Origin: a virus | Length of the DNA stretch: 64,000 bases | Reading direction: 5' to 3' (one strand) | Virus record (IMG/VR): IMGVR_UViG_3300041964_000099 | Span: 1 to 64,000 of that record | Shown here: positions 15,550 to 23,739 of the stretch, in pieces | How the letters are laid out: the number at the start of each line of letters is the position of its first letter | Position numbering within the stretch: the stretch's first letter is position 1 | Notes under the pieces: model-generated | What the model saw: only the letters and a program-made list of their open reading frames with translations | Databases searched by the model: none | What the model was told of the DNA's origin: nothing | Position numbers and translations under genes: made by a program

Positions 15550-16116
15550 ATGCCGAAACTAACTGACCTTTCCCCAGAGCAGCGGCTTGCACTGTATGAC
15601 TATCGGGCTGAATGGCTCAAGCTTGAGTTAAAGCCTGACCCTGAGATTCGCACTTGGAAAGCTCAGCTTCTTGCCGACTGGCTAGAGGCCAAATATTTCT
15701 GGACGCACTGGCAAGAAGGCCCGCGCAACTATCTATTGCAGCGCATTCGCAACCAGTACGGCCCAACGTGGCTAGACAAGCTGAAAGAATCAGAGTTCGA
15801 TCAGCCGCTTTTCAGTTTTGATGAAATCGTAGCTGAGCTGAGCAAGTACAGCTACGAAGATTTGGATGAAATGGAAACGCTCAAAAGCGGGCAGTACAGC
15901 AACCTAAAAATCAAAACGCCGCATTATGCAGTGTGGCTCGATCGCTCCTCAATCACCGCGTACTTTGATGCTCTTGGGGATGATGCCCCAACACGAGTAG
16001 TCATTGTTGTAGCCCCTACAGGAGCGCGTCTAGGCTGCTATCTCGCATCAGGAGAGAACGACGGCTACAACTCTTATCGTCACAACATTCTTCAACAAGA
16101 AAACCAAAGGAGTTAA
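15550..16116 (+). CDS. Hypothetical protein
   Basis: The 188-residue product starts after AGGAAAA and is helical in its first 120 residues, with several Trp and Tyr (ADWLEAKYFWTHWQEGPRNYLL). It then has a beta section (VVIVVAPTGARLGCYLASG). No motif is recognised. It is five bases from the next start, so they form an operon. Confidence 0.65.
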   Translation: MPKLTDLSPEQRLALYDYRAEWLKLELKPDPEIRTWKAQLLADWLEAKYFWTHWQEGPRNYLLQRIRNQYGPTWLDKLKESEFDQPLFSFDEIVAELSKYSYEDLDEMETLKSGQYSNLKIKTPHYAVWLDRSSITAYFDALGDDAPTRVVIVVAPTGARLGCYLASGENDGYNSYRHNILQQENQRS

Positions 16117-16121
16117 TCATC

Positions 16122-17447
16122 ATGGCAATGTCACTAATAAACATTCTGGACAAGATTAACAGTGATGACTGGGAACAGCTAAGCATCTATGAGCTTGAAA
16201 ACGTTCAAGAGTGGGTGAATTTTGCAGCGCTTCTAACAAACGAAGAATGGATCGATCGCGTTGAAGCATTACTGGTTCAGTCAAGACAATGCACTTCAGC
16301 GCAATTTAGAGCAATGCTTCCAAAGCAGCAACCCAGTCTTGAGCAACTGATTGAAGCTGCTCGTGCCACTGCCGAGATAATTCAGGCGCAGAATTTGCTG
16401 AAACAGCAGCAAGAGGAGATGGAAGCTCAAGAGCAATTCGAGGCTGTCAAAACTGCGGCGATCGAGAAATTTAAGCTAAAGCTTCAAGCCGATGTTGCCC
16501 CTCATATTCTCGAAGCCATTGGAGTGCGCTACCAAGCAGAGCCAACCCTCGTTCATGGCAGCTATCAACCTGTTGCCCGTTTTCCACTAATTGACGAAGC
16601 CGGAACAGAGTGGAACGCAAAGCTAGTTTACGACGACTCAGATCTGCGGATACAGTGCCCAGACCTCAAGCAACCGCTATCGACGCGAAACGTAAACGAA
16701 TATTTGTGGAAAACCCTTCAACCGGCTGAAGGTTATTCCTGGAATCTATTTCTGCCGCTCCTGATCGATGAATGGAACCAACAGGTTAATGAGCTTAAGG
16801 CCAAGGCCGAACAGAAACGGCAACAGCAGGAAGAAAATCGCTTGCGCAAAGAGCAGCAAGCTGAAGAACAGGCAAAGCTTCACGCAATGGTTCGCGAGCA
16901 AGATGCGGAGATCGACGCAGTGGTAGACCCCCTGCTAGAGCAGGCTGAATGGAATCCAGCGATCGGCTCACCGCTAAAAGTGTATCTCTGGAAGTGGTGC
17001 AAGGGCGGTTTTTCCCATCAGCACGATGATGGGGAAAGCTTTGATTACGACCACGCATACACCGTCAGAGACACATTAGACGCACAAGGATATCTGCATG
17101 ATATCCAAACCGATCGCCACATCAAGCTTGATCCGCTGGTTCACAAGCCAGTGGTTGAGCGGCTAACTTTTGCCGATGCCCGATCGCTGCTGGCGAGATG
17201 GGAACGAACTTACAAGCTCAAGATCTATGGCATCCGAATCTGGCGGATTACAAGTAGGCCAGATGATTATCACTGGGTCTGGGCGAGTCCCGATTCCTAT
17301 GTTGAGGTTGATATCTGCGCTCCTCCCGACTGGCTACTCAAAGCGTTCATCCTGCCTCGGCCACAAGAGCGCATCGACCTGACGCCACCTCCCAACATAG
17401 AGCTAATTCCAAGGTCGGATCAGGAGTTTGACGACATTAACTTTTAG
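16122..17447 (+). CDS. Hypothetical protein with coiled coils
   Basis: The 441-residue product has Gln/Glu-rich coiled coils at about residues 85-125 and 215-260 (KAKAEQKRQQQEENRLRKEQ). Globular parts lie between and after them (ARFPLIDEAGTEWNAKLVYDD; WRITSRPDDYHWVWASP). AAGGAG stands upstream of the ATG. It could be a scaffold-like protein. No enzymatic motif is visible. A 30-base perfect palindrome follows directly. Confidence 0.7.
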   Translation: MAMSLINILDKINSDDWEQLSIYELENVQEWVNFAALLTNEEWIDRVEALLVQSRQCTSAQFRAMLPKQQPSLEQLIEAARATAEIIQAQNLLKQQQEEMEAQEQFEAVKTAAIEKFKLKLQADVAPHILEAIGVRYQAEPTLVHGSYQPVARFPLIDEAGTEWNAKLVYDDSDLRIQCPDLKQPLSTRNVNEYLWKTLQPAEGYSWNLFLPLLIDEWNQQVNELKAKAEQKRQQQEENRLRKEQQAEEQAKLHAMVREQDAEIDAVVDPLLEQAEWNPAIGSPLKVYLWKWCKGGFSHQHDDGESFDYDHAYTVRDTLDAQGYLHDIQTDRHIKLDPLVHKPVVERLTFADARSLLARWERTYKLKIYGIRIWRITSRPDDYHWVWASPDSYVEVDICAPPDWLLKAFILPRPQERIDLTPPPNIELIPRSDQEFDDINF

Positions 17448-17450
17448 GTT

Positions 17451-17480
17451 GCAGTAGGGGCGATCGATCGCCCCTACTGC
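17451..17480. terminator. Perfect 30-base palindrome
   Basis: GCAGTAGGGGCGATC and its exact reverse complement abut at 17465/17466 with no spacer. It lies four bases after the stop of the gene at 16122. There is no T-tract, so it may be a terminator stem, an mRNA-end stabiliser or a dyad protein site. Confidence 0.6.
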
Positions 17481-17513
17481 ACTCACAGTTAGAACACTCG
17501 AAGGATAGTCAGC

Positions 17514-17900
17514 ATGAGCAGCATTACTTTTCATCTAACAATCGAGCCAGAAACCGAACCAATTTCCTTTGACTCAGGCGACGCTAAGCGCGATCGTGCG
17601 CTTAAAACAAGACTTGAGAAAAGACTAGACGATGGCGATTTGTGGGCTTGGTGTGTGGTTGTGGTTACGGCTCGCTGCGGTGAGCTAGAAGGCTTCACCA
17701 CGTTAGGAGCTTGTTCTTATCGCGATGCAGAACAATTCAAAAAGGGTGGCTATCTCCAAAGCATGAAAGCGGATGCACTTACGGAGCTAAAGGCAAACGC
17801 TGATCGCATGAGATTGTCGCTGAGTGACTTCGACAGCGCCTATCCTGCCTTGCAATCACAAAAACCTGATGACTCGATCGAAGTCGAAGCAGGTATTTAG
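17514..17900 (+). CDS. Hypothetical protein
   Basis: The 128-residue product has AAGGATAG upstream. It reads beta (ITFHLTIEPETEPISFDSGD), then a helix, then a strand (WCVVVVTARCGELEGFTTLGACSY), with a helical C-terminus. The compact size and pattern resemble small plasmid proteins of unknown role. No catalytic residues stand out. Confidence 0.6.
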   Translation: MSSITFHLTIEPETEPISFDSGDAKRDRALKTRLEKRLDDGDLWAWCVVVVTARCGELEGFTTLGACSYRDAEQFKKGGYLQSMKADALTELKANADRMRLSLSDFDSAYPALQSQKPDDSIEVEAGI

Positions 17901-17958
17901 CTGGCGATCGCCCCTAAATTCCTATTCCCACAACAGCAAAAAACCAGATAAACAAAAG

Positions 17959-18333
17959 ATGCTGCGACTTCAACTATCGTGCTGGTCAATCTACCAGGCT
18001 GACTGCCTGCGCCAAGGATTAGGAGCGATCGGTATTGAGCTTGATCAGCCGGAAAACTGGCAAAAGCTAGAGTCTCGGTTGCTTGACTCGCCTGATTTGG
18101 CAGATGAGAAATCGCCAGAAATCCATTATTGGATTGACAAGTTGAATCTATCCCAAATTGAGCAAGTCAAAAAAGCTGCCAGGGATTGCCATCTCAGCCT
18201 AAAAATAAAGCTTGGCGAATTGGAGTGGGTTGTGTGTTCACATCCGATCTATTTCCACGTCTGCGACCCTTCGCAGCCATCAAGTGAAAACACTTTAGAA
18301 GAAGGAGAACTACGAAATGAAAATCATCGCTAA
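17959..18333 (+). CDS. Hypothetical protein
   Basis: Starting at the ATG at 17959 the product has 124 residues. An upstream in-frame start at 17824 lies inside the previous gene and would add an unlikely low-quality segment. It is mainly helical (SQIEQVKKAARDCHLSLKIK). Its end overlaps the next gene by 17 bases, and the ribosome site GAAGGAG for that gene lies inside it. Confidence 0.6.
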   Translation: MLRLQLSCWSIYQADCLRQGLGAIGIELDQPENWQKLESRLLDSPDLADEKSPEIHYWIDKLNLSQIEQVKKAARDCHLSLKIKLGELEWVVCSHPIYFHVCDPSQPSSENTLEEGELRNENHR

Positions 18334-19225
18334 AGTGGGCTGGAACAACCAGCACAGTGCCGTAGAAGTCAAATATATTCGCTACAGTGCCGTAGAAGTC
18401 AAATATCCTCGCTCTGATCGAGAGCATCAAGATTCCTATCTGCGATTTCTCGACCTTCCCCCGCAAATCAAAAATACGCTGTGGCTAGAGTACACAGCAG
18501 ACGGTTATGTGTTGAGCGGTAAGGGTCTCGCTACCAGTCTGGAGAGTTGGCAAGCTAAAGCAGTCGAAGAGAAAAAAGCCATACTGCTGCCAAACAATCA
18601 GTTTTTATTTGATGTTGAAATGCCTCAAGAAAACAGTCAGATTAGACGGTCTGACAGCTTGACATCTTGGGACTGTTCTTTTAACGGCCAACAGTTTGAC
18701 GGGTTTGAAACTCGGCTGCAAGCTGAGCGCTTTTTGGCACGGCTGTGGCAGCGATCGAAAGGGTTATACTTCATCGACTTAGACGATGACGATCGCCTCA
18801 AAAAATTGCAGGCCGAATACCAAAATCCTAACTTGGGGCGCAGTCGCCAAGCCTATTGTGACTTGCAAAAATACTGCATCTCTGTTGGCTTTGAAGCTGT
18901 GCCGTGGTGCATCCGCGCCGAAGCAAATGATGTGACGGAAAAGGGCGATTCCATCTGGTTTGATTTTCAAGCACTGCCAAAATGGACAGGCAATTACTAT
19001 GCTGTGCAGGCAGCAATAGACGGCACAGAAGACTTTGGCGCTGCAATTGTTAAAGCTGATGTTGTCAGCTTTACGCTCCACACCCTGATCGATGCAGCCG
19101 TAGGGTGGTTTGCAGATAACGAGACCGGCAACATGCAAAGCATTAAGATGCAAGCCGAAAAAGTGCAGCAGGCGATCGCCGCAGCCGTAAAAGCAGAAAT
19201 TGTAGGAGCTGCCGATAGCGATTGA
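18317..19225 (+). CDS. Hypothetical protein
   Basis: The 302-residue product has an excellent GAAGGAG site. Near the N-terminus a ten-residue unit is duplicated (SAVEVKYIRY, SAVEVKYPRS). The rest is mixed, with ADGYVLSGKGL, an acidic loop DLDDDDRLKKLQ, and an Ala-rich helical C-terminus (AEKVQQAIAAAVKAEIV). No known domain. Confidence 0.65.
   Translation: MKIIAKVGWNNQHSAVEVKYIRYSAVEVKYPRSDREHQDSYLRFLDLPPQIKNTLWLEYTADGYVLSGKGLATSLESWQAKAVEEKKAILLPNNQFLFDVEMPQENSQIRRSDSLTSWDCSFNGQQFDGFETRLQAERFLARLWQRSKGLYFIDLDDDDRLKKLQAEYQNPNLGRSRQAYCDLQKYCISVGFEAVPWCIRAEANDVTEKGDSIWFDFQALPKWTGNYYAVQAAIDGTEDFGAAIVKADVVSFTLHTLIDAAVGWFADNETGNMQSIKMQAEKVQQAIAAAVKAEIVGAADSD
18354..18406 (+). repeat. 23-bp direct repeat in coding sequence
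   Basis: A 23-base unit starting ACAGTGCCGTAGAAG is present at 18354-18376 and 18384-18406. The start-to-start distance is 30 bases, so the frame is kept and ten codons are duplicated. Confidence 0.9.
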
Positions 19226-19272
19226 CTGGAGCAATGGAGACTTCGATCGAGTAGAGGAACAGCTAAAAAACC

Positions 19273-19563
19273 ATGTTGAGCAAAGCAATTCCGTTTGAGC
19301 AGGCGATCGAATACGTCGGCTATGTGGTCGATGATGCCTTAAATGGCCGCAGAGTTGAAGATGACCAGCACGCCGTTGTTACAGACAATAGCGTGTTGGT
19401 CGGCTGGCAGTGCGGTTTCGAGCCGATGTTTGTTGCCGTCAATTCTGCCTGTGGCGGCAAGCTGGGAACAGGAGATGCTGAGCAGATCGCGACCGACTAT
19501 CTCCTAGAAATCGGCTGGCTCACAGAAGAGAGATATCCCGAACACATTCTTGTAAAGGAGTAA
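19273..19563 (+). CDS. Hypothetical small protein
   Basis: The 96-residue protein starts with a helix (AIPFEQAIEYVGYVVDDAL) followed by a beta section (SVLVGWQCGFEPMFVAV). No motif is recognised. It lies three bases before the next ATG, whose ribosome site AAAGGAG overlaps its stop, so both genes are on one transcript. Confidence 0.6.
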   Translation: MLSKAIPFEQAIEYVGYVVDDALNGRRVEDDQHAVVTDNSVLVGWQCGFEPMFVAVNSACGGKLGTGDAEQIATDYLLEIGWLTEERYPEHILVKE

Positions 19564-19566
19564 AAA

Positions 19567-20544
19567 ATGTCTTTTCACAATGCAACCTACGATGCAACCC
19601 AGCCCCTAGAAAATTGTGAATTTAAGCACTTAAACAACCAAATTGGGGTGACGGTCAGCGAACTCTTGAAAGAACATGCTGGCGTTGGTGGGCCAGCAGT
19701 TGAAATCACCACAGAAAATGCCACCATCTCAACCATAACCACTGCTGACTGGGTTCGAGTTGAGAACTGGCCCCAAGCAGCAGCCAGCAACCTAGAGGCA
19801 GCAGTCAACAAGTTGGACGTATTAATCAAGGAGCTGACGCGGCATCGCGATCGCCTGCGAAAGGAACAGGAAAAGCTGCATTCAGATCATGATTTGGGCT
19901 ATCTGCCCCCTCGAATCAGCACCAGGCTAACGCTGCCAGAACTAATTGCTGTGTTTGGCAGTCGCGACCAAAAGAAAACCGACTACGGCACAACAATTCA
20001 CAGCGGCCACCTGTTTGCAGGTACAAGCGATCGGGCTGTGTCTATCCTTCGCAAACTGCTGCCGAGCAGCTTTTATTTAATTAGCGGCTGGTCAAACCGT
20101 GATTTTCGCGGGATTTGGCTTTCAGACGAGCTGAAGGCCGAATTTACCTATGCTGAAGGCGATACTTCAATCGAAGTTGCTAAAACAGCAGAACAATACA
20201 CTGCTCTTGTGCAGAGTTCGCATGAATTCTACACGATTCAAGAACGGACTGGGCACAGCATAATCACAAACAAGCTGCCGCTGGCCCAGGCAGCGATCGC
20301 TTTACTGAGCGACGACTGGCGAAGGTTCAAGCTGCTCCGGTGCGAAGAACTGATTACCAGCAGCTTAGATATTAAAGAGCTGTGGGAGCGGGCAGAACTG
20401 GAACTAAAGACCAACCCCGCAATGCTAGGGATTGAAGATCCCACGGGCTGCCGCGTCAACTTTGATGCCCAATCGATCGAGACTGCCAAAGCGGAAGATA
20501 GTTGGATATTACAGACCTTCCCAAAGCCTTTAGACCTGGCGTGA
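19567..20544 (+). CDS. Hypothetical protein sharing a domain with the gene at 23740
   Basis: The 325-residue product has a coiled-coil-like segment (about residues 75-108, LDVLIKELTRHRDRLRKEQ). About 100 residues after it closely match the gene at 23740: WLSDELKAEFTYAEGDTSIE here against WLSDELKACFSYCEGDTSIE there. The shared blocks also include the flanking YGTTI/RGTTI and SSHEFY/SAHSFY positions. No function is known. The shared domain is likely the working part, while the N-terminal part may mediate oligomerisation. Confidence 0.7.
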   Translation: MSFHNATYDATQPLENCEFKHLNNQIGVTVSELLKEHAGVGGPAVEITTENATISTITTADWVRVENWPQAAASNLEAAVNKLDVLIKELTRHRDRLRKEQEKLHSDHDLGYLPPRISTRLTLPELIAVFGSRDQKKTDYGTTIHSGHLFAGTSDRAVSILRKLLPSSFYLISGWSNRDFRGIWLSDELKAEFTYAEGDTSIEVAKTAEQYTALVQSSHEFYTIQERTGHSIITNKLPLAQAAIALLSDDWRRFKLLRCEELITSSLDIKELWERAELELKTNPAMLGIEDPTGCRVNFDAQSIETAKAEDSWILQTFPKPLDLA

Positions 20545-20569
20545 AACTGAATGAACCGGAAAAGTACAG

Positions 20570-20602
20570 GCGATCGATTTCATTGCGAAGTCGATCGCTT
20601 TT
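20570..20602 (+). terminator. Hairpin plus T-tract
   Basis: GCGATCGATTT (20570-20580) pairs with AAGTCGATCGC (20588-20598) with one wobble, followed by TTTT. Confidence 0.6.
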
Positions 20603-20658
20603 GCTAAGGAGCCAAATTTCTAGACACCGTTGAACTTTTAATTTTCTAGGGGGTTATT

Positions 20659-21144
20659 GTGAAGCGATTCTATCAACTGAATGAGTCGGAACAGCAGGCA
20701 GCAATCGATCTCTGTCTGTCCAGCTTTTTGGAGCGTGTTTGTAATGGAGACATGCGCCTTGATGACACAGATCTGCAATCTCGAATCGATCAACTAGCGG
20801 CAGAACTGAGGCAAAAGAATCAAGCTTGGCGCTTGCTCGACCATTTGAAGCAAGATGAAACCGTTGTAGCAGCAGTGCGATCAATGGCAGAAGCAATGGC
20901 TAAAAAGGCCCGCTACACTGAGCCTGGAGAAGTCGCGATCGCTAACATCGCTTCTGAGTCAAATGCCGCTGAAGAAACGATCACCTGCCCTAAATGTCAA
21001 GGAATTGCAGGTGACACAGAGTTTGGCAGCGAAGCCTTTGTTGAACATGGCGAGTGGGAAGGAAAGCGATACGAAGTTGAAGGCAATTGCTCAGCCTGGG
21101 ATTGCACAGAATGCGCTACGACTTTCTACATTCTTGAGGATTAG
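20659..21144 (+). CDS. Hypothetical protein with C-terminal zinc-ribbon-like Cys pairs
   Basis: The start is GTG at 20659 after AGGGGG (161 residues). The N-terminal two thirds are helical (LNESEQQAAIDLCLSSFLE). The last 50 residues carry CPKC and CTEC about 40 residues apart, the layout of a zinc ribbon. It may bind nucleic acid. It directly precedes the sliding-clamp-like gene and might be functionally linked to it. Confidence 0.65.
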   Translation: MKRFYQLNESEQQAAIDLCLSSFLERVCNGDMRLDDTDLQSRIDQLAAELRQKNQAWRLLDHLKQDETVVAAVRSMAEAMAKKARYTEPGEVAIANIASESNAAEETITCPKCQGIAGDTEFGSEAFVEHGEWEGKRYEVEGNCSAWDCTECATTFYILED

Positions 21145-21201
21145 CGCTGTTCTGTAGCCCTACCACGACAGTTTTTTACTACTCTACAAACCAGAAACAT
21201 C

Positions 21202-22410
21202 ATGAAATTCATTGCAAACATATCCCGCGAGCTGCGGGCGATCGCCGCCTGCGTTGCCGCCAAGCCTTCAGACCTTCTTCGCTACGTCAAAATAACAGCA
21301 ACCAACACAACGAATACAGTCTTTCTAACCGCATCCACCGAGAATGAAGTCATTCACTTCTCAACCAAGGCAGAGGTAATGCAGCCTGGAGAAGATTGCT
21401 ATCGACTCAGTGACCTGGCTGCACTCTTCAAAGAAGCAAAGGTACGCGGCAGCGCTGAAATGGAATTTGATAATGAAAATGTTGCTGTTTGCGAAGTCAA
21501 CAAAGTCATTAGCACCAAGCCAGTCAGCAAATTCCCCAAATTAGACTATACGATCGCCAATCCAGACCAGATGATAGAGATACCCCGCTTTGACCTTGGC
21601 AATATTGCCGATCGGGTTGCCTATGCCTGTAGCAATGACCCGACAAAACCAAATCTTACAGGGGTTCACTTCCAGGGTAATTATGCTGCTGCAACAAACG
21701 GGCATCGCATAGCCCAGCTCAGGTTGAATTTCTGGGTTAAAGAGCCTTTCATGTTTCCAGTGTCTTCGCTCAAGCGTGTCAGTCTATTGCTTAACAAAAC
21801 TGACGAAGAAGGGCGAACTGTGCAGATTGGACTTCATAGCCCCAGCGAAATTCTTGTGAAAGCCGATGGCGAGGGCAATACTACGCTAACAGTTCAGATC
21901 AAGACAGCCAAGGCCGCACACCCCCACTATCAAAACTTGATTCAGCATCACTTCAGCAAGCAAATTGGCGTCTCAAGAAAACAATGGTGCAATGCGATTA
22001 AAGAGCTGATTCCCTTCAGCGAGCCGAGTGAAGTTGTGAAGGGATCGGCGATCGTCACGCTGTCACAGTTTGACAACGATGGCGGATGCACAATTACAGG
22101 CCGATCGCAGCCGATTGCTGGCCTGCGGTTAGACTGTGAAATCATCAATGACGACCCAAAGAATCCTTTGGTGGACAACAACGGCGATGGCTATCACATC
22201 AACGTTGAAGGTCGATATTTGCGAGAGGCGATCGCTGCTTGCTCAGGTGAAAAAGTGATTGTTTCCTTCAATGGAAACACCTCACCGTTTGTCGTGAGGT
22301 GCAGCAACGATGAAACTCATTTGCTCATGCCAGTCACCGGCTCTACAGATCGAAACAGCGGTCAGCTAAGACTCGCAAAACACTGCAAACCATTGTTTAG
22401 AAAGGCTTAG
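21202..22410 (+). CDS. DnaN-like DNA sliding clamp (divergent)
   Basis: The 402-residue length is close to that of bacterial beta clamps, and three-domain landmarks are visible. Near residues 128-170 there is a middle-domain start of the type DLGNIADRVAYACSNDPTKP, followed by LTGVHF and ATNGHRIAQL; bacterial clamps have LxGVLFE and ATDGHRLA at these places. HPHYQNLI near 239 matches the PDYxxxIP element. The last domain has YLREAIAAC near 346, SPFVVR and HLLMPV near 383, like the YLLD...SPxxIR...YLIMPM ending. Clamps tether polymerases to DNA as dimers. The N-terminal 120 residues are the most divergent. The host chromosome surely has its own dnaN, so this is an accessory clamp. No polymerase or loader gene is nearby. 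Confidence 0.8.
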   Translation: MKFIANISRELRAIAACVAAKPSDLLRYVKITATNTTNTVFLTASTENEVIHFSTKAEVMQPGEDCYRLSDLAALFKEAKVRGSAEMEFDNENVAVCEVNKVISTKPVSKFPKLDYTIANPDQMIEIPRFDLGNIADRVAYACSNDPTKPNLTGVHFQGNYAAATNGHRIAQLRLNFWVKEPFMFPVSSLKRVSLLLNKTDEEGRTVQIGLHSPSEILVKADGEGNTTLTVQIKTAKAAHPHYQNLIQHHFSKQIGVSRKQWCNAIKELIPFSEPSEVVKGSAIVTLSQFDNDGGCTITGRSQPIAGLRLDCEIINDDPKNPLVDNNGDGYHINVEGRYLREAIAACSGEKVIVSFNGNTSPFVVRCSNDETHLLMPVTGSTDRNSGQLRLAKHCKPLFRKA

Positions 22411-22417
22411 AAAAACA

Positions 22418-22783
22418 ATGACAAATCTAATTGAAGCCTGCGAGAACACAATCCAGCGTAAAGACGGCTGGCTCGACGAATTGACGCGAGCGATCGCTAT
22501 TTCCGAAAAGTCAGATTGGCACAGCTTGTATGAGCGAGGGGTTGAGCTGCTAGCCGACCCAGCCAATCCCCAGCGGCTCGATCGACTTAATGACGCCTGG
22601 ATATACTTTCTCCGCTGGAAATGTTCTGGTTGTAATGACCACGGACAAGAGCGTTACTCCTGCGGCTGTTATGCAGGCCGCTATTGCGATATCCACTGGG
22701 ACAGCAGCGGGTATCGCGACGAGGGCGATCGCATCGACTATTTAGATGCTGGGGAGTATGAAACAGAGATAGATGCCTACTGA
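22418..22783 (+). CDS. Hypothetical Cys-rich small protein
   Basis: The 121-residue product has a helical first half. A cysteine/histidine cluster (CSGCNDHGQERYSCGC, then CDIH) in the middle to C-terminal part could hold one or two zinc ions. It starts seven bases after the clamp-like gene, implying co-expression. The acidic C-terminus ends EYETEIDAY. Family unknown. Confidence 0.6.
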   Translation: MTNLIEACENTIQRKDGWLDELTRAIAISEKSDWHSLYERGVELLADPANPQRLDRLNDAWIYFLRWKCSGCNDHGQERYSCGCYAGRYCDIHWDSSGYRDEGDRIDYLDAGEYETEIDAY

Positions 22784-22810
22784 CGCAGACCAGCTTTTCA
22801 TGCCTGCCGA

Positions 22811-22836
22811 TCGCCCGTAATTACGGGCGATTTTTT
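22811..22836 (+). terminator. Hairpin plus T-tract, CGCCCG family
   Basis: TCGCCCGTAA and TTACGGGCGA form a perfect palindrome (22811-22830) followed by six T. It is one of five closely similar elements (also 23681, 24369, 25602 and 27920). Confidence 0.75.
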
Positions 22837-22868
22837 ATGCTGGCAATGCCAAATTTGAGAGCAGTTCT

Positions 22869-23348
22869 ATGGACAAGATTTTAGGGGGTCATACCTCATT
22901 CGAGACCGCTTTCATTCAAGATGACTATCCTTATGGTCAAACATTATTGCGCTGCCAGAGAGCTGTCTGGGTGGAAACAGCGACCAAAGGAAAATGCAAC
23001 AATGACATGCGATTCTGCTATCGCATGACAAACCCTCGACAGAATGATCGCTGGAACAATCGTCAGGCCGAACTCTATTACCCGTTCGTGATGATGTACA
23101 TCAACGATACGACCGAGGGCGCGATCAATCAAATCAAGCGCATTGAACTTCGCTGGAAAACATCAGCAAAAGAGCTTGATGATTTTAAGGCGAAATGGAT
23201 GAATCAAATTCAAGAGCAGCCCTACATCCTCAAGCGTTTTGAAATGTATGAAAAATGGTGGCAATACATTCAAGAAAGAGTAATCAACTCAGCCCGACTG
23301 CAAGGTATTGACGAAGCGACAGCTCTGTACAGCTTTTCTAACCTCTAG
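22869..23348 (+). CDS. Hypothetical protein
   Basis: The 159-residue product is rich in Tyr, Trp, Asn and Arg (MTNPRQNDRWNNRQAELYYP). It has a long helical C-terminal half (RFEMYEKWWQYIQERVINSARL). There is no signal peptide and no recognised motif. It is flanked by hairpins on both sides, so it may be an independently controlled unit. Confidence 0.6.
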   Translation: MDKILGGHTSFETAFIQDDYPYGQTLLRCQRAVWVETATKGKCNNDMRFCYRMTNPRQNDRWNNRQAELYYPFVMMYINDTTEGAINQIKRIELRWKTSAKELDDFKAKWMNQIQEQPYILKRFEMYEKWWQYIQERVINSARLQGIDEATALYSFSNL

Positions 23349-23390
23349 CACTGCTCACAATTTCACTCGATCGCCTGCAAGGAAGGGGAT

Positions 23391-23654
23391 ATGTCCAAAT
23401 CTAAAAGCACCAAGCGTCATGTGACGCTGAGAGTTTGCAATGGAGAGTATGGGCATACTCTCCACATTTTGATTGAAGGCGGAGGCTTGCGGTACGCCAC
23501 AACTGTGGCCCGAAATTACTACGACCATCTCAACCGCAGAGATGGGAATGTGTTTTATTTCAACCTTGATGAAGTGTCTGTACAAGTTCAAACCTGTGAA
23601 CCCATCACAGAAGAAGAGTTTGAGACACTTGCAAAGTTCTTGCCTGTTATGTAG
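23391..23654 (+). CDS. Hypothetical small protein
   Basis: The 87-residue product follows a strong AAGGAAGGGG site. It begins with a basic tail (MSKSKSTKRHVTLRV), then strands and a helix, and ends in an acidic helix (EEEFETLAKFL). Size and charge suggest a small nucleic-acid-associated protein; nothing specific is recognised. Confidence 0.6.
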   Translation: MSKSKSTKRHVTLRVCNGEYGHTLHILIEGGGLRYATTVARNYYDHLNRRDGNVFYFNLDEVSVQVQTCEPITEEEFETLAKFLPVM

Positions 23655-23680
23655 CTCTGCACTGTAATTTCATTCACTCG

Positions 23681-23711
23681 ATCGCCCGTAATGTCTTGCG
23701 GGCGATTTTTT
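23681..23711 (+). terminator. Hairpin plus T-tract, CGCCCG family
   Basis: ATCGCCCG (23681-23688) pairs with CGGGCGAT (23699-23706), followed by T to 23711. The loop TAATGTCTTG is identical in the element at 24369. Confidence 0.8.
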
Positions 23712-23739
23712 CATGTCTAAAATTCATTCAGGTAACACC

